Notes: generated by a model not told the origin, from the letters alone. A stretch of DNA of 64,000 nt from Shewanella sp. MR-4 (GCF_000014685.1 NC_008321.1:868001-932000); one strand, 5' to 3'; positions 16,777 through 26,201 are shown, numbered from the stretch's first letter. Numbers and translations: made by a program.

Positions 16777-19344
16777 ATGAAATTCAACAAACTCATGATC
16801 GCGATGGGGATGGCCTGCGGCGTTATGCTCACAGGCTGTAACGACAGCGAAGATAGCACTCCACCTACCGAACCTGAAACCCAGCTGCAAACCTTTGCCC
16901 CCAACGGCTTACTCAAAGCCAATATTCGTCGAACTACCTACGGTGTGCCCCATATCCAAGCCGATAACTTAGAAAGCTTAGGTTTTGGTAGCGGTTACGC
17001 GCAGGCGCAGGACAACCTCTGTGTGCTCGCCGATGGTTTTATTAAGGCCAACTCCCAACGCTCTATGTACTTTGGTCCCCATGCGTCGATTGATTTCACC
17101 ACAGGGCAGCCCACCGCCGAAGACAATGGCAACTTAATCTCCGACTTTGCCTATAAAGCCTTAAAAATCCGTGAGCAAGCCGAGGCCAAATGGCCGCAGT
17201 TTAGCGAGCGCTCCCGTGCATTAATCCAAGGTTTTACCGCAGGTTATAACCAATACCTTGCCGATGTTGAGGCGGGTAAACAAACCGCCGAACCTTTCTG
17301 TGGCGGTCAGCCGTGGGTGAAGCCCATAGTGCCAGAGGATGTGGTCACTTATCTTTTTTCCATCGCCCTATTACCCGGCGCGGCTAACTTCCTCGATTTG
17401 ATTTTCTACGCCAACCCAGGGGATGGGCAGGAGTACATGCCGCGCATCGTCGGACCTGCACCAAGCCAAGAACAAACTGCGTTTGTCAGCGATATGCAGT
17501 CTAAGTTGCTTGCCCGTGCGGCGCGCATTAGCACACCCGAGACTAATCCACGGGATTTAGGCTCTAACGGTTGGGGACTGGGTAAAGATAAGACCGAAAA
17601 TGGTCGTGGCATGGTGCTAGGCAATCCGCATTTCCCACACACGGGCAACCTGCGCTTCTGGCAATCACACATTACTATCCCTGGCCAATTGGATATGATG
17701 GGCGGCTCGCTCGTGGGCATGCCAGGCCCTATCAACATCGGGTTTAACAAAGACTTAGCTTGGACTCATACCTTCTCAACCGCTGAACACTTTGTGATGT
17801 ACAACCTCGAGCTGGTTTCGGGCGACAGATTGCAATACCTGTTCGATGGGCAGCCGATGCCGATCAATAAAGAGACAGTGTCTATCCTAGTGAACGCTGG
17901 CCCCACTGGCATGTTAGTGGCTGAAAAGGATATTTACACCACCGCAAAAGGACCTATGGTCGAGGCGCCACCCTCGCTTGCACCTTTTGGTTGGGATGAT
18001 GGCAGTGCCTTTATGATCCAAGATGCCAACATGGCTAATATGGATCCGGTCGATCATTGGCTCGCCATGAACTTAGCGACCAATAAAGACGAATTCCAAC
18101 AAGCCTTTAAAGACTACGATGGGGTAATTTTCAATAACACTATGTATGCCGATAAAGAGGGTAACGCCTTCTATATCGACGACTCGACCGTGCCCGGTTT
18201 ATCCGAGTCTGCCGTGGTGGTGCTCAAGACTTCGCCCGATATTAAGGCGGCCAAGCAGCAGGCGGGCTTTACTATTCTGCCGGGGAATACCTCGTTATTT
18301 AGCTTTAGTGGCCCAACCCCCTATGAGCGTGCGCCTAAGCTTGAGCGCAGTGACTTTGTGCAAAACTCCAATGACTCCTTCTGGTCTACCAACTTAAACG
18401 AGCCACTGACGTACTTCTCGCCCATGTATGGTCCAGAAGCCGGGCAATTATCGCTGCGTACTCGTATGGGCTTAACCCTAATGCAGGATGCGGCGGGTAG
18501 CGATGGCAAGTTTAATCTGGAAGAGTTAGAAGCTGCGGTATTGTCGAATCGCAGTTATTTAGCTGAGTTGGTATTACCGGATTTGATTGCCCAATGTGAG
18601 GCGCAGGGCAGTACGCCTGTGGTGGTATCTGCGAGCTTATCTAAGGATCTCACCTCAGCCTGTGCAGCGCTCAAAGCTTGGAACGGTAAGCAAGATAACG
18701 ACAGTAAAGGCGGTGCCTTACTGCGTGAGTTTGCCCATCAGTTCAGCCAAAAAACCATGCTGACCAAGGGATTCGACCCCGTGAATGCGGCGACCACGCC
18801 TAATACGCTTACCACCGACGGTAGCGCATTAGTGGCGCTTGCCCATGCGGCCTTGAATCTTGAAGCCGCAGGTTTTGCCTTAGATGCACCGCTCGGTGAT
18901 GTGCAGTTTGTCGAGAAATCACTCCCCGATGGCACTGCCAGCGGCGCGCGTTTACCTTGGCCGGGCAGCCATAACGCAGAAGGTGGATTCAACGTATTTT
19001 CGACGAGCTTATCGGGAGATGACACTCTGATCCCGCAGCATAAGTACGCGCCTTTGATGGACGTTGTTACGGGTAAGGCGATGGCCTCAGGCATGACGGT
19101 CAAGGGTTACCAAGTGCGTTACGGCTCAAGCTGGATGATGGCGGTAAGCTTTACCGATGAAGGCCCTGTCGCGCGCGGCATACTCACCTATTCGGAGTCG
19201 AGCAATATACTGTCACCTTCCTTTACCGACCAAAGCAATCTGTATTCCAGCAGTAAGAGTTTCCGTCCTTTACTGTTTAAGGAAGCCGATATTGCCCCTG
19301 CGGTGATTTCGACTACAGAGCTGACACTGCAAAAAGCTCAGTAA
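16777..19344 (+). CDS. Penicillin acylase-family lipoprotein, probable N-acylhomoserine-lactone acylase
   Basis: 855 aa, an Ntn-hydrolase of the penicillin/cephalosporin/aculeacin acylase family. Precursors are cut autocatalytically before a Ser that becomes the N-terminal nucleophile of the beta subunit; that Ser is Ser263 in DLGSNGWGLG. Other family features are TTYGVPHIQADN at the start of the alpha chain and HNAEGGFNVFS with QVRYGSSW late in the beta chain. The signal peptide has a lipobox (LTGCN, Cys21), so it should be membrane-anchored, unlike most soluble acylases. A Shewanella homologue of this type, Aac, has been described as an AHL acylase, so quorum-signal degradation is likely but not proven here. 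It is monocistronic. Confidence 0.85.
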   Translation: MKFNKLMIAMGMACGVMLTGCNDSEDSTPPTEPETQLQTFAPNGLLKANIRRTTYGVPHIQADNLESLGFGSGYAQAQDNLCVLADGFIKANSQRSMYFGPHASIDFTTGQPTAEDNGNLISDFAYKALKIREQAEAKWPQFSERSRALIQGFTAGYNQYLADVEAGKQTAEPFCGGQPWVKPIVPEDVVTYLFSIALLPGAANFLDLIFYANPGDGQEYMPRIVGPAPSQEQTAFVSDMQSKLLARAARISTPETNPRDLGSNGWGLGKDKTENGRGMVLGNPHFPHTGNLRFWQSHITIPGQLDMMGGSLVGMPGPINIGFNKDLAWTHTFSTAEHFVMYNLELVSGDRLQYLFDGQPMPINKETVSILVNAGPTGMLVAEKDIYTTAKGPMVEAPPSLAPFGWDDGSAFMIQDANMANMDPVDHWLAMNLATNKDEFQQAFKDYDGVIFNNTMYADKEGNAFYIDDSTVPGLSESAVVVLKTSPDIKAAKQQAGFTILPGNTSLFSFSGPTPYERAPKLERSDFVQNSNDSFWSTNLNEPLTYFSPMYGPEAGQLSLRTRMGLTLMQDAAGSDGKFNLEELEAAVLSNRSYLAELVLPDLIAQCEAQGSTPVVVSASLSKDLTSACAALKAWNGKQDNDSKGGALLREFAHQFSQKTMLTKGFDPVNAATTPNTLTTDGSALVALAHAALNLEAAGFALDAPLGDVQFVEKSLPDGTASGARLPWPGSHNAEGGFNVFSTSLSGDDTLIPQHKYAPLMDVVTGKAMASGMTVKGYQVRYGSSWMMAVSFTDEGPVARGILTYSESSNILSPSFTDQSNLYSSSKSFRPLLFKEADIAPAVISTTELTLQKAQ

Positions 19345-19368
19345 TGGCTTAGCTATTTGTTTGATTAA

Positions 19369-19394
19369 TTGGCCCACTTAGGTGGGCCTTTTTT
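19369..19394 (+). terminator. Terminator after the acylase gene
   Basis: GGCCCAC and GTGGGCC form a short strong stem followed by TTTTTT, 25 bp after the stop codon. Confidence 0.8.
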
Positions 19395-19445
19395 ATGAGG
19401 CGGGGGCATGCTGTAACAAAATGTAAAAATTTAACAATTTGCACA

Positions 19446-19459
19446 GTGATCTTGATCAA
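19446..19459. promoter_or_regulatory. FNR/EtrA-like site upstream of sdaC
   Basis: GTGAT-CTTG-ATCAA matches the FNR consensus TTGAT-N4-ATCAA at 9 of 10 defined positions. It is 322 bp upstream of sdaC, inside a 436-bp non-coding region (19345-19780) that is otherwise A+T-rich and in which I see no gene. Confidence 0.4.
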
Positions 19460-19780
19460 GCTTTTATAGGGCTGGCCTGAGATGGCTCACGTTAAGTGCG
19501 TTTTTGTGACTTTAGTGTGGCTTTGTGGTTTTTATCGACAAACCGCTCGTGTCAAAGCTTAGGAGCAAGCGTGAATCAACTGTACGTTATTGGTGTTTTT
19601 ATGTGATCTTTTTGATGCATTATTGGAAATTTATTACGAAAATTCATGGATCTAGATCTCAAACTCGGGTTTATTTGAAATTTCATTACTTAAAATAGTG
19701 TTAGATCAACTTTTGCTAAAGCTTTTTCGTTATCCTTACGTCGAATTTTTTATGCGGTATCACCGTAAGGTAATTTTAAT

Positions 19781-21073
19781 ATGCAAAAAGATGCGATCAG
19801 TGTTCTCGAAACACCTCAAAGCACGCAAGAAAACACAACAAGACACTTACCATGGACGCGCCAAGACACGACTTGGATGCTAAGTTTATTTGGCACCGCT
19901 GTGGGGGCGGGCATTCTATTTCTTCCAATCAATGCGGGCATGGGCGGTTTTTGGCCCTTAGTCTTGATGGCCATTATCATTGGGCCTATGACCTATCTCG
20001 CGCACCGTGGCCTATCGCGCTTCGTATGTTCATCGAGCATTCCCGGCAGTGACATTACCCAAGTGGTCGAAGAACACTTTGGGATTGGCGCGGGCAAGGC
20101 GATTACGCTGCTGTATTTTTTAGCGATTTATCCCATCGTATTGATCTACGGCGTGGGGATCACTAATACCGTCGACAGCTTTATCGTCAACCAATTGGGC
20201 ATGGCTTCACCGCCACGTTTTTTGCTGTCTGGCATTTTGATTTTCGGCATGATGGCTGTGATGGTCTCTGGTGAGCAATTTATGCTGAAGGTGACTCAGT
20301 TGCTGGTGTATCCGCTGGTGGGCATTTTAGCCTTTATGTCCATCTATCTGGTCCCAGAGTGGAAAATGGATGCGCTGCAAGTCGTGCCAGAAACGGGCGC
20401 CTTTTTAGGCACAGTATGGTTAACCATTCCTGTACTGGTGTTTGCCTTTAATCATTCTCCGGCGATTTCGCAATTTTCGGTTTCCCTTAAGCGTGACCAT
20501 GGGGCCAACGCGGCCCGTAAGGCCGATGTGATCCTGCGTAATACCTCGATGATGTTAGTCGGCTTTGTGATGTTATTCGTGTTCTCCTGCGTCTTGTCAC
20601 TGTCGCCAGAACAGTTGGCTGAAGCGAAGTCGAAGAACCTGCCGATTTTATCTTACCTTGCGAACGTGCATGACAGTGGTTTTGTCAGCTATTTCGGGCC
20701 TTTCATCGCGTTTGTGGCGATTGTATCTTCTTTCTTTGGCCACTACATGGGGGCGACTGAGGGCATGAAGGGCATTATCGTTAAGCAGCTGCGTTCAAGT
20801 AACAAACAAATCAGTGAGAACAAGCTGAACAATTTTATCTTAGTGTTTATGTTTGCCACGATTTGGGCCGTTGCGATTATAAACCCAAGTATTTTGGGAA
20901 TGATCGAGGCGCTGGGCGGCCCGATTATTGCGGCGATTTTGTACTTAATGCCAATGTATGCCGTGTACAAAGTGCCGGCGCTGAAGGCTTATCGAAACCG
21001 CATCAGCAACGTATTTGTGATTATTGCGGGCCTACTGGCGATGACCGCCATTCTGTTTGGTCTCCTGAGATAA
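19781..21073 (+). CDS. sdaC: Serine/threonine transporter, SdaC (HAAAP family)
   Basis: 430 aa, about 11 TM helices, collinear with E. coli SdaC. After a short hydrophilic N-terminus come RQDTTWMLSLFGTAVGAGIL and FLPINAGMGGFWPL, the family's first-helix motif, then AHRGLSRFVCS and the central FNHSPAISQFSVS segment. HAAAP carriers import L-serine with protons. It starts at ATG 19781 and is monocistronic, ending at a strong terminator. Regulation may involve the FNR-like site upstream. Confidence 0.9.
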   Translation: MQKDAISVLETPQSTQENTTRHLPWTRQDTTWMLSLFGTAVGAGILFLPINAGMGGFWPLVLMAIIIGPMTYLAHRGLSRFVCSSSIPGSDITQVVEEHFGIGAGKAITLLYFLAIYPIVLIYGVGITNTVDSFIVNQLGMASPPRFLLSGILIFGMMAVMVSGEQFMLKVTQLLVYPLVGILAFMSIYLVPEWKMDALQVVPETGAFLGTVWLTIPVLVFAFNHSPAISQFSVSLKRDHGANAARKADVILRNTSMMLVGFVMLFVFSCVLSLSPEQLAEAKSKNLPILSYLANVHDSGFVSYFGPFIAFVAIVSSFFGHYMGATEGMKGIIVKQLRSSNKQISENKLNNFILVFMFATIWAVAIINPSILGMIEALGGPIIAAILYLMPMYAVYKVPALKAYRNRISNVFVIIAGLLAMTAILFGLLR

Positions 21074-21101
21074 GCTTGAGATTTATTGCCGTTTGAAATG
21101 A

Positions 21102-21129
21102 AGGATCGGGTTATGCCCGATCCTTTTTT
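21102..21129. terminator. Terminator after sdaC
   Basis: A perfect 9-bp stem, AGGATCGGG with CCCGATCCT, has a 5-nt loop and a T-run; it overlaps the end of the convergent acetyltransferase region. Confidence 0.88.
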
Positions 21130-21130
21130 A

Positions 21131-21574
21131 TTACTTCTCTTCGTACATCAGATAGTAACTCTGCTTCATCCCTAGCGCTTGGTAAGTTTGCTGAGCGGCG
21201 GTATTTTCCTGCTCCACATAGAGACGGAAACTGGCGGCGCCACCATTGATCTCAGCCAGTTGCTTTACCTCAGCATAGAGCTTGCCATAAATCCCCTGAC
21301 GGCGATTTTGCGGACGAATATAAACGCTTTGGATCCAGTAATAATCTTTGGCGCGCCAGTCGCTCCATTCGAAGGTCACCATCAGCGAACCGACAATTTC
21401 GCCATCAATCTCTGCTACCAGATAAAAGCCTTTTTCTGGGTGATTCAGTAGGGTATTAACGCCTTTAATCAGGGTCGTTTCGTCTAAGGCGAGACCTTCG
21501 GTTTCCTGCGCCATTGCCTGATTAAATTGAACTAGGGCGGTGAGATCTTGCACTTTAGCTTTACGGATCAACAT
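21131..21574 (-). CDS. GNAT-family N-acetyltransferase
   Basis: 147 aa, single GNAT domain. It starts with MLIRKAKVQDLTALVQFNQA; the central strands include GFYLVAEIDGEIVGSLMVTFEWSD. The acetyl-CoA pyrophosphate loop is RPQNRRQGIYGKL, and AAQQTYQALGM is the usual helix alpha4 motif. The acceptor substrate is unknown. It is a single gene convergent with sdaC. Confidence 0.8.
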   Translation of the reverse strand: MLIRKAKVQDLTALVQFNQAMAQETEGLALDETTLIKGVNTLLNHPEKGFYLVAEIDGEIVGSLMVTFEWSDWRAKDYYWIQSVYIRPQNRRQGIYGKLYAEVKQLAEINGGAASFRLYVEQENTAAQQTYQALGMKQSYYLMYEEK

Positions 21575-21793
21575 ATAACAACTCCTCGGCGGTTAGTACA
21601 TCTACCGCTCTTGTGTATGGGGATGACGCTTATGCATCGCTTTTATTCGGCGGCACACTTTAGCACGGAACCGTTTAGAAGAACGAGTGAACAGCATTTC
21701 AAATCCTGCTTTAATCGCGGCTAATTTTTGTACGACCAAAGTCTAATCTGCTAGGCTTGAATAAGGTTTTCATCCTAAGGGAGTGGTGCGATT

Positions 21794-22090
21794 ATGGCAT
21801 TCGTAAAATCAACTCGTCGCTTTAAGCTAAGATTTTTACAACCCTATGATGTGCAAAAAGATCTTCAGATTAATCACGCTATGCACTTTATGCTCACCTT
21901 AATCACCTTTGGGCTATGGGGGCTGGTTTGGTGGTATTTGATCCTCAAATCGCAGGGGGATAATCAGTCACTCTTCAGCGGTTTTGACGATGACTATTGG
22001 AGCTACCTTATCGAGTGCGAACAGCCGCCCGCATCCCTTTATCGCCAACGTTTTGCCGCCTCAGCCAATTCGGTGCAATTTGAGGCCTAG
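21794..22090 (+). CDS. Small conserved membrane protein, function unknown
   Basis: 98 aa. A basic N-terminus (FVKSTRRFKLRF) precedes one hydrophobic segment (about residues 30-52: HFMLTLITFGLWGLVWWYLI) and a hydrophilic C-terminal half. The FGLWGLVWWY pattern resembles small TM proteins of the DUF4234/superinfection-immunity type, but the match is weak. The Shine-Dalgarno is GGGAGTGG, 6-13 nt before ATG 21794. It stands alone between an acetyltransferase and a symporter. Confidence 0.6.
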   Translation: MAFVKSTRRFKLRFLQPYDVQKDLQINHAMHFMLTLITFGLWGLVWWYLILKSQGDNQSLFSGFDDDYWSYLIECEQPPASLYRQRFAASANSVQFEA

Positions 22091-22251
22091 GCTTTGCCTT
22101 AGCTGGATTTTGCAGCGGTTGGCATCAACGTGATATAGATCATCCTTAGAATTTTATCCCTTATGTTAGACTCGGCGGCTGGCTAATTTAAGTTAGTCCC
22201 GCCAAGGATAAGGCTCAGCCCTATCATCATTTCAAACTCAAGGTTATAAAC

Positions 22252-23559
22252 ATGTCAAAACATAGGTCATCAGCCCTAGGCCGGATCTGGTCTTCCTGGA
22301 TGTCAGTGCCCCTGTGGCTGCAAATTTTCGTTGGTATGGTGTTGGGGATTGCGGTGGGCGTCAGCTTAGGTGAGCAGGCTTCTTACCTGAAACCTATTGG
22401 CACCCTGTTTGTGAATACCATCAAGATGCTGATTGTGCCTTTAGTGTTTTGTTCATTGATTGTCGGTGTGACCTCAATGGAAGACACCGCCAAAATGGGC
22501 CGAATTGGTTTTAAATCCTTTGCGTTTTACCTTTGCACCACCGCGATTGCGATCAGTTTAGGTTTAGCCGTGGGCTATGTGGTGCAACCCGGTGCGGGCG
22601 TGCCTTTACTGCAACACGAAGCGGTGCAAACGGCGAAAGAAGTGCCTTCGGTGATGCAAACCCTGATTGATATTGTCCCTACTAACCCCGTTGCCGCCTT
22701 GGCGAGTGGCCAAATCCTGCAAGTCATTGTGTTTGCCGTGGCCTTAGGGATTGCCTTGGTCTTGATTGGCGACCATGGAAAGCCTGCGATTAAGGTATTT
22801 GAAAGCCTTGCCGAGGCCATGTACAAGCTTACCGACATGGTGATGAAGCTTGCTCCTTATGGGGTATTTGGTCTGATGGCATGGGTCGCGGGCGAGTATG
22901 GCATCGATATGCTGTGGCCGCTGATTAAAGTGATTATTGCCGTATATATTGGCTGTATTATCCACGTGTTAGGCTTCTACAGTATAGTGCTGCGCCTATT
23001 TGCCAAGCTGAATCCACTGCATTTTTTCAAGGGGATCAGCAATGCGATGGCGGTGGCATTTACCACTTCAAGTTCGGCGGGTACCTTACCGGCCAGCATG
23101 AAATGTGCGAGCGAATATCTCGGGGTCAATAAGAAGATCTCTAGCTTTGTGCTGCCCTTAGGGACCACCATCAATATGGATGGTACGGCCTTGTATCAAG
23201 GCGTGACCGCGCTGTTTGTGGCGCAGGCCTTTGGTATCGATTTAACTTGGGTCGACTATCTAACGATTATTTTAACCGCGACCTTAGCCTCAATCGGCAC
23301 CGCGGGTGTGCCGGGCGCAGGCTTAGTGATGTTGACCTTAGTGCTTTCGACCGTGGGCTTACCCTTAGAAGGTGTGGCCTTGATTGCGGGGATTGACCGT
23401 ATTCTCGATATGGCACGTACTGTCGTAAACGTTTCTGGTGACTTAGTGGCGACGACTGTGATTGCTAAGTCGGAAGATGAGCTGGATGTTGAACATTACA
23501 ATGCCGACATGGTACAGAGCGCTATGATTGCCGAGCAAAACGCCGCGACGAAAAGTTAA
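22252..23559 (+). CDS. Dicarboxylate/amino-acid:cation symporter (DAACS, GltP/DctA family)
   Basis: 435 aa, eight TM helices plus two re-entrant loops, as in glutamate-transporter homologues. The serine-rich re-entrant loop TTSSSAGTLPAS and the Na+/substrate motif TTINMDGTALYQG (NMDGT) are intact, as are the GTAGVPGAG hairpin and the final DRILDMARTVVNVSGD. NMDGT and the C-terminal RTVVNVSGD suggest an acidic amino acid or C4-dicarboxylate substrate with Na+ or H+; I cannot decide which. It is monocistronic with its own terminator. Confidence 0.88.
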   Translation: MSKHRSSALGRIWSSWMSVPLWLQIFVGMVLGIAVGVSLGEQASYLKPIGTLFVNTIKMLIVPLVFCSLIVGVTSMEDTAKMGRIGFKSFAFYLCTTAIAISLGLAVGYVVQPGAGVPLLQHEAVQTAKEVPSVMQTLIDIVPTNPVAALASGQILQVIVFAVALGIALVLIGDHGKPAIKVFESLAEAMYKLTDMVMKLAPYGVFGLMAWVAGEYGIDMLWPLIKVIIAVYIGCIIHVLGFYSIVLRLFAKLNPLHFFKGISNAMAVAFTTSSSAGTLPASMKCASEYLGVNKKISSFVLPLGTTINMDGTALYQGVTALFVAQAFGIDLTWVDYLTIILTATLASIGTAGVPGAGLVMLTLVLSTVGLPLEGVALIAGIDRILDMARTVVNVSGDLVATTVIAKSEDELDVEHYNADMVQSAMIAEQNAATKS

Positions 23560-23568
23560 TTCATCGAA

Positions 23569-23603
23569 TAATAAAAAACCGCCAACTAGGCGGTTTTTTA
23601 TTA
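23569..23603. terminator. Bidirectional terminator after the symporter
   Basis: AATAAAAAACCGCC and GGCGGTTTTTTATT form a perfect stem; the flanking A- and T-runs serve both the + symporter and the - lipoprotein gene. Confidence 0.88.
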
Positions 23604-23614
23604 TCGAAGCGAGC

Positions 23615-24031
23615 TTATTTAAGCTGGCTTAGGACGAGTACGGGCTTATCGTCGCTGCTAAGCAGAGTTAAACGACCTTGCACTAACTTGGCCTTAGCGA
23701 CTAATGGGAGGGCTTGCATCACTTTATGCTCTTGCTGCATCAGCGCATCGACGCAGGCCTTCATCGTGCTGCCGCCAGGAATGATTTTTAGCTCCTGTCC
23801 CTGCTGGCTATATTGGCCAAAGAAGTTGTTGCAGCTGTTATTGCCAGAGAGTTTACCTTCATCGGCGAAGGTGATTTGCGCAGGGCTGTAATCCACTGTG
23901 GGTTGCCCTTGAACGGCTTCAATATGCCAGCTTCCCTGTAATGGCACTGTGTCCTGATTGGCAACGTCTGTGCTCTGGCATGCGGTTAAACCAAAAAGTA
24001 ATGCGCTTAATAGAAATGTTTGTTTTAACAT
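23615..24031 (-). CDS. META-domain lipoprotein (HslJ-like)
   Basis: 138 aa from ATG 24031, chosen because AAGGAAC sits ~8 nt upstream and the signal peptide then begins directly (MLKQTFLLSALLFGLTACQS, lipobox Cys18); the frame is open a further 14 codons upstream. The mature part is a META domain: LQGSWHIEAVQG, then ITFADEGKLSGNNSCNNFFGQY and a pair of cysteines (in NNSCNNF and MKACVDAL). HslJ-like proteins are heat-shock or motility-linked with unknown biochemistry. Divergent from the small membrane protein at 24102. Confidence 0.8.
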   Translation of the reverse strand: MLKQTFLLSALLFGLTACQSTDVANQDTVPLQGSWHIEAVQGQPTVDYSPAQITFADEGKLSGNNSCNNFFGQYSQQGQELKIIPGGSTMKACVDALMQQEHKVMQALPLVAKAKLVQGRLTLLSSDDKPVLVLSQLK

Positions 24032-24101
24032 TGTCTCAGTTCCTTTTTCCGTATTCATGCCCATAGTGTACAAGTTTAGCGGGAGATAAAAAGAGGTTTA
24101 T

Positions 24102-24335
24102 ATGACAGATACCATTAAAAGCACTATGAATTTATTGAAGTTTTTACATTGGTTAGGTGTTTTGATGTTAGTTTGTGGACTTGGGATCTATATGTTGACC
24201 CAATGGAGTCTAGAAATCAGCGGTATGTTATTGATCTCAAGCCTCATAGGTTTAGGGTTGGTGCTGATGTCTCCCTATCCCGTGGTGCTGTTTATCCAAT
24301 GGGCGAAGCGTCAGGACGAGCGTCCCAAAGACTGA
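24102..24335 (+). CDS. Small two-TM membrane protein, function unknown
   Basis: 77 aa with two hydrophobic helices (about residues 11-29 and 37-65), a short loop and a charged tail ending RQDERPKD. AGAGG lies 8-12 nt before ATG 24102. I recognise no family. Divergent from the META lipoprotein, with a ~70-bp shared promoter region. Confidence 0.6.
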   Translation: MTDTIKSTMNLLKFLHWLGVLMLVCGLGIYMLTQWSLEISGMLLISSLIGLGLVLMSPYPVVLFIQWAKRQDERPKD

Positions 24336-24348
24336 CGCCCGCCTATAG

Positions 24349-25362
24349 CTAAAGTTCGGCGGAGTCGGCGGCGGGATTATCGTACTGCTTGGCATCGATC
24401 TTGGCCGTTTGATTGGCCGAGGTTGGTTCAGGCTCTGGCTGCATGGATTTGAGTTTACTGCGGGCATCTTCCATCATGGGCGCTAACTTGGCTGTCGATT
24501 CGGGGGTAAAAAAGCTGTAACTGGCATCGAGTTTGAGATGGTGATTTTGCTGCTCTAATTGTTTTTCGACCCGTTTCATAATGTGCAATATATCGCGCTC
24601 ACTATCGACAAAGGCTAACACCACAAACTGAGTTGCACTGTAATGGGCGGCCACATCGGCGGTGCGAATAGTATCCTGGACCAAATTGCCCAGCAGTCTG
24701 TGGTGTTTCTCTTCTAAGTTGTTTTCTGACGTGTTTGCCCCAATCAATTCGAAGAATAGGAGTCCTGCATGGGCGCCGAAACGGCGTCCGAGATTGAGCT
24801 GCCGAGGCGCCATCATCATAAAGCCATAATGGTTGAGCATGCCGGTCTCTTGATCGCGCATCGACAGCGATTCAATCCGGTGGTTTTGGCATAGCAGTGA
24901 CAATTCCTGCTGCAACAAGATTTGGAAAGGCTCCAGCATAGCACTGTTGTTCAAAGGATCGACCATATGGGGATTTAACACGCACAGGGAGCCAAATTGA
25001 CTGCCGTCGGGCCAAGCGATAGGGCGGGAGAGAATATGTTGAATACCATCAAAATCCCGTGGTAATTCATCGAGCATAAAACGGCCGAGATTAAGATAGT
25101 CTCCCTCGGCAGGGCTATGCTTTAGTTGTTCAAACAGGGGGAAATCGTTCGCAAACAAAGTGCCTGAGGTAAACAGTGGCGTCTCACTCACCGAGCTGAC
25201 AATTACTTCAAACCCAGACTGAGTCATTTGCAGCACAAATACACTGCTGGCGCTGTAGTAGCTTTTAATCAACTCGCATTGGTGCATCCAGCGACCGAGA
25301 TTGACCTGTTGGTGATCGCTATCGAGTAGGCTGACATTGGGGTTGATGGTTTCGGGCAACAT
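24349..25362 (-). CDS. GAF-like plus degenerate GGDEF-domain protein
   Basis: 337 aa from ATG 25362; the frame continues 32 codons upstream, but that Cys-rich extension (to 25458) does not look coding. Residues ~1-165 resemble a GAF sensor domain (IQHILSRPIAWPDGSQFGSLCVLN). A GGDEF-like fold follows (RDQETGMLNHYGFM), but the signature position reads HYSATQF instead of GGDEF, so it should not make c-di-GMP. It may act as a ligand-binding or protein-interaction module. The last ~40 residues are low-complexity. No signal peptide. Confidence 0.75.
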   Translation of the reverse strand: MLPETINPNVSLLDSDHQQVNLGRWMHQCELIKSYYSASSVFVLQMTQSGFEVIVSSVSETPLFTSGTLFANDFPLFEQLKHSPAEGDYLNLGRFMLDELPRDFDGIQHILSRPIAWPDGSQFGSLCVLNPHMVDPLNNSAMLEPFQILLQQELSLLCQNHRIESLSMRDQETGMLNHYGFMMMAPRQLNLGRRFGAHAGLLFFELIGANTSENNLEEKHHRLLGNLVQDTIRTADVAAHYSATQFVVLAFVDSERDILHIMKRVEKQLEQQNHHLKLDASYSFFTPESTAKLAPMMEDARSKLKSMQPEPEPTSANQTAKIDAKQYDNPAADSAEL

Positions 25363-25535
25363 GGTGGCGCCTAATGGGCAAAAAATATGCCTTAAGTTTG
25401 GAAAACAACAGGATAATTTGCAAATCAATGGGCTAAAAAAACACCATTTTTTGTGCATCTATTATTGGGATGATTTATGACTCCTGTATACTGGCGCGCC
25501 GCCAGCCATACAGCTCGCCAAATTGAGTGAAGAGA

Positions 25536-26078
25536 ATGACAGTGAATATACGCCCAGCTACGACTCAAGATATTGATTTTTTAGTTGTATTAGAAAGAAC
25601 CTTTCTTAATGACGAGCTGACATCTTCGGCGATGGGCTTGGAGGGACAAGCCTTTGGCCGTGGTGAACTGACTGAGTTAGTGACTCGACATTGGGTCGTT
25701 GTCGCCGAGGAAAAAGGGCGGATTATCGGCTATGTGATTGCCGGGCGCTGGGCTTTTTTCGCCACTTGGCCAATTTATCGCACCATGCTCAACCGCTTGG
25801 CTAAGGCCGAGTGGGATGGCCCTAGATTAACGCAGCAGAACAGTTGCCAATATGGTCCGATTTGGATTGATCAACATTACCGAGGTCAGGGGATTTTTGA
25901 GGCCTTAGTTAAAGGTATTTATCAGCAAATTGCTCCTCATTTTGCCTATGCGGTGACCTTTATTGCGGAGGAAAACGAGCGTTCCTTTGCGGCACATACG
26001 CAAAAGGCAGCAATGCAGGTTGCAGATTTCTTTACGGTTTCGGCAAGGGATTACTATTTAATGGTGGCACGTACTTAA
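25536..26078 (+). CDS. GNAT-family acetyltransferase
   Basis: 180 aa from ATG 25536, preceded by GAAGAGA; GTG 25527 is possible. Visible GNAT elements are NIRPATTQDIDFLVVLERTF at the start, a strand GRIIGYVIAGRW, and PIWIDQHYRGQGIFEALVKG, which contains the acetyl-CoA-binding RGQGIFEA loop. The substrate is unknown. A short gap (123 bp) separates it from the EAL gene on the same strand. Confidence 0.78.
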   Translation: MTVNIRPATTQDIDFLVVLERTFLNDELTSSAMGLEGQAFGRGELTELVTRHWVVVAEEKGRIIGYVIAGRWAFFATWPIYRTMLNRLAKAEWDGPRLTQQNSCQYGPIWIDQHYRGQGIFEALVKGIYQQIAPHFAYAVTFIAEENERSFAAHTQKAAMQVADFFTVSARDYYLMVART

Positions 26079-26201
26079 GCTTAATGAACCGTCATTGTAC
26101 GGCTTGTTCTTGCTTGGAAATTCAGTATTTAGCGCATTGGGTTATGAGGAATACTGAGTATCGACTATGGTTAGTGCATATAAACCTATATAAATAGCGC
26201 T

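Noticed and set aside
16535..16841. Small + frames before the acylase
   Set aside because: Composition looks random, no ribosome-binding site, and one overlaps the acylase start.
24349..25458. Longer start for the GAF/GGDEF-like protein
   Set aside because: The first 32 codons are Cys/Phe-rich and unlike the rest; ATG 25362 is a better start.
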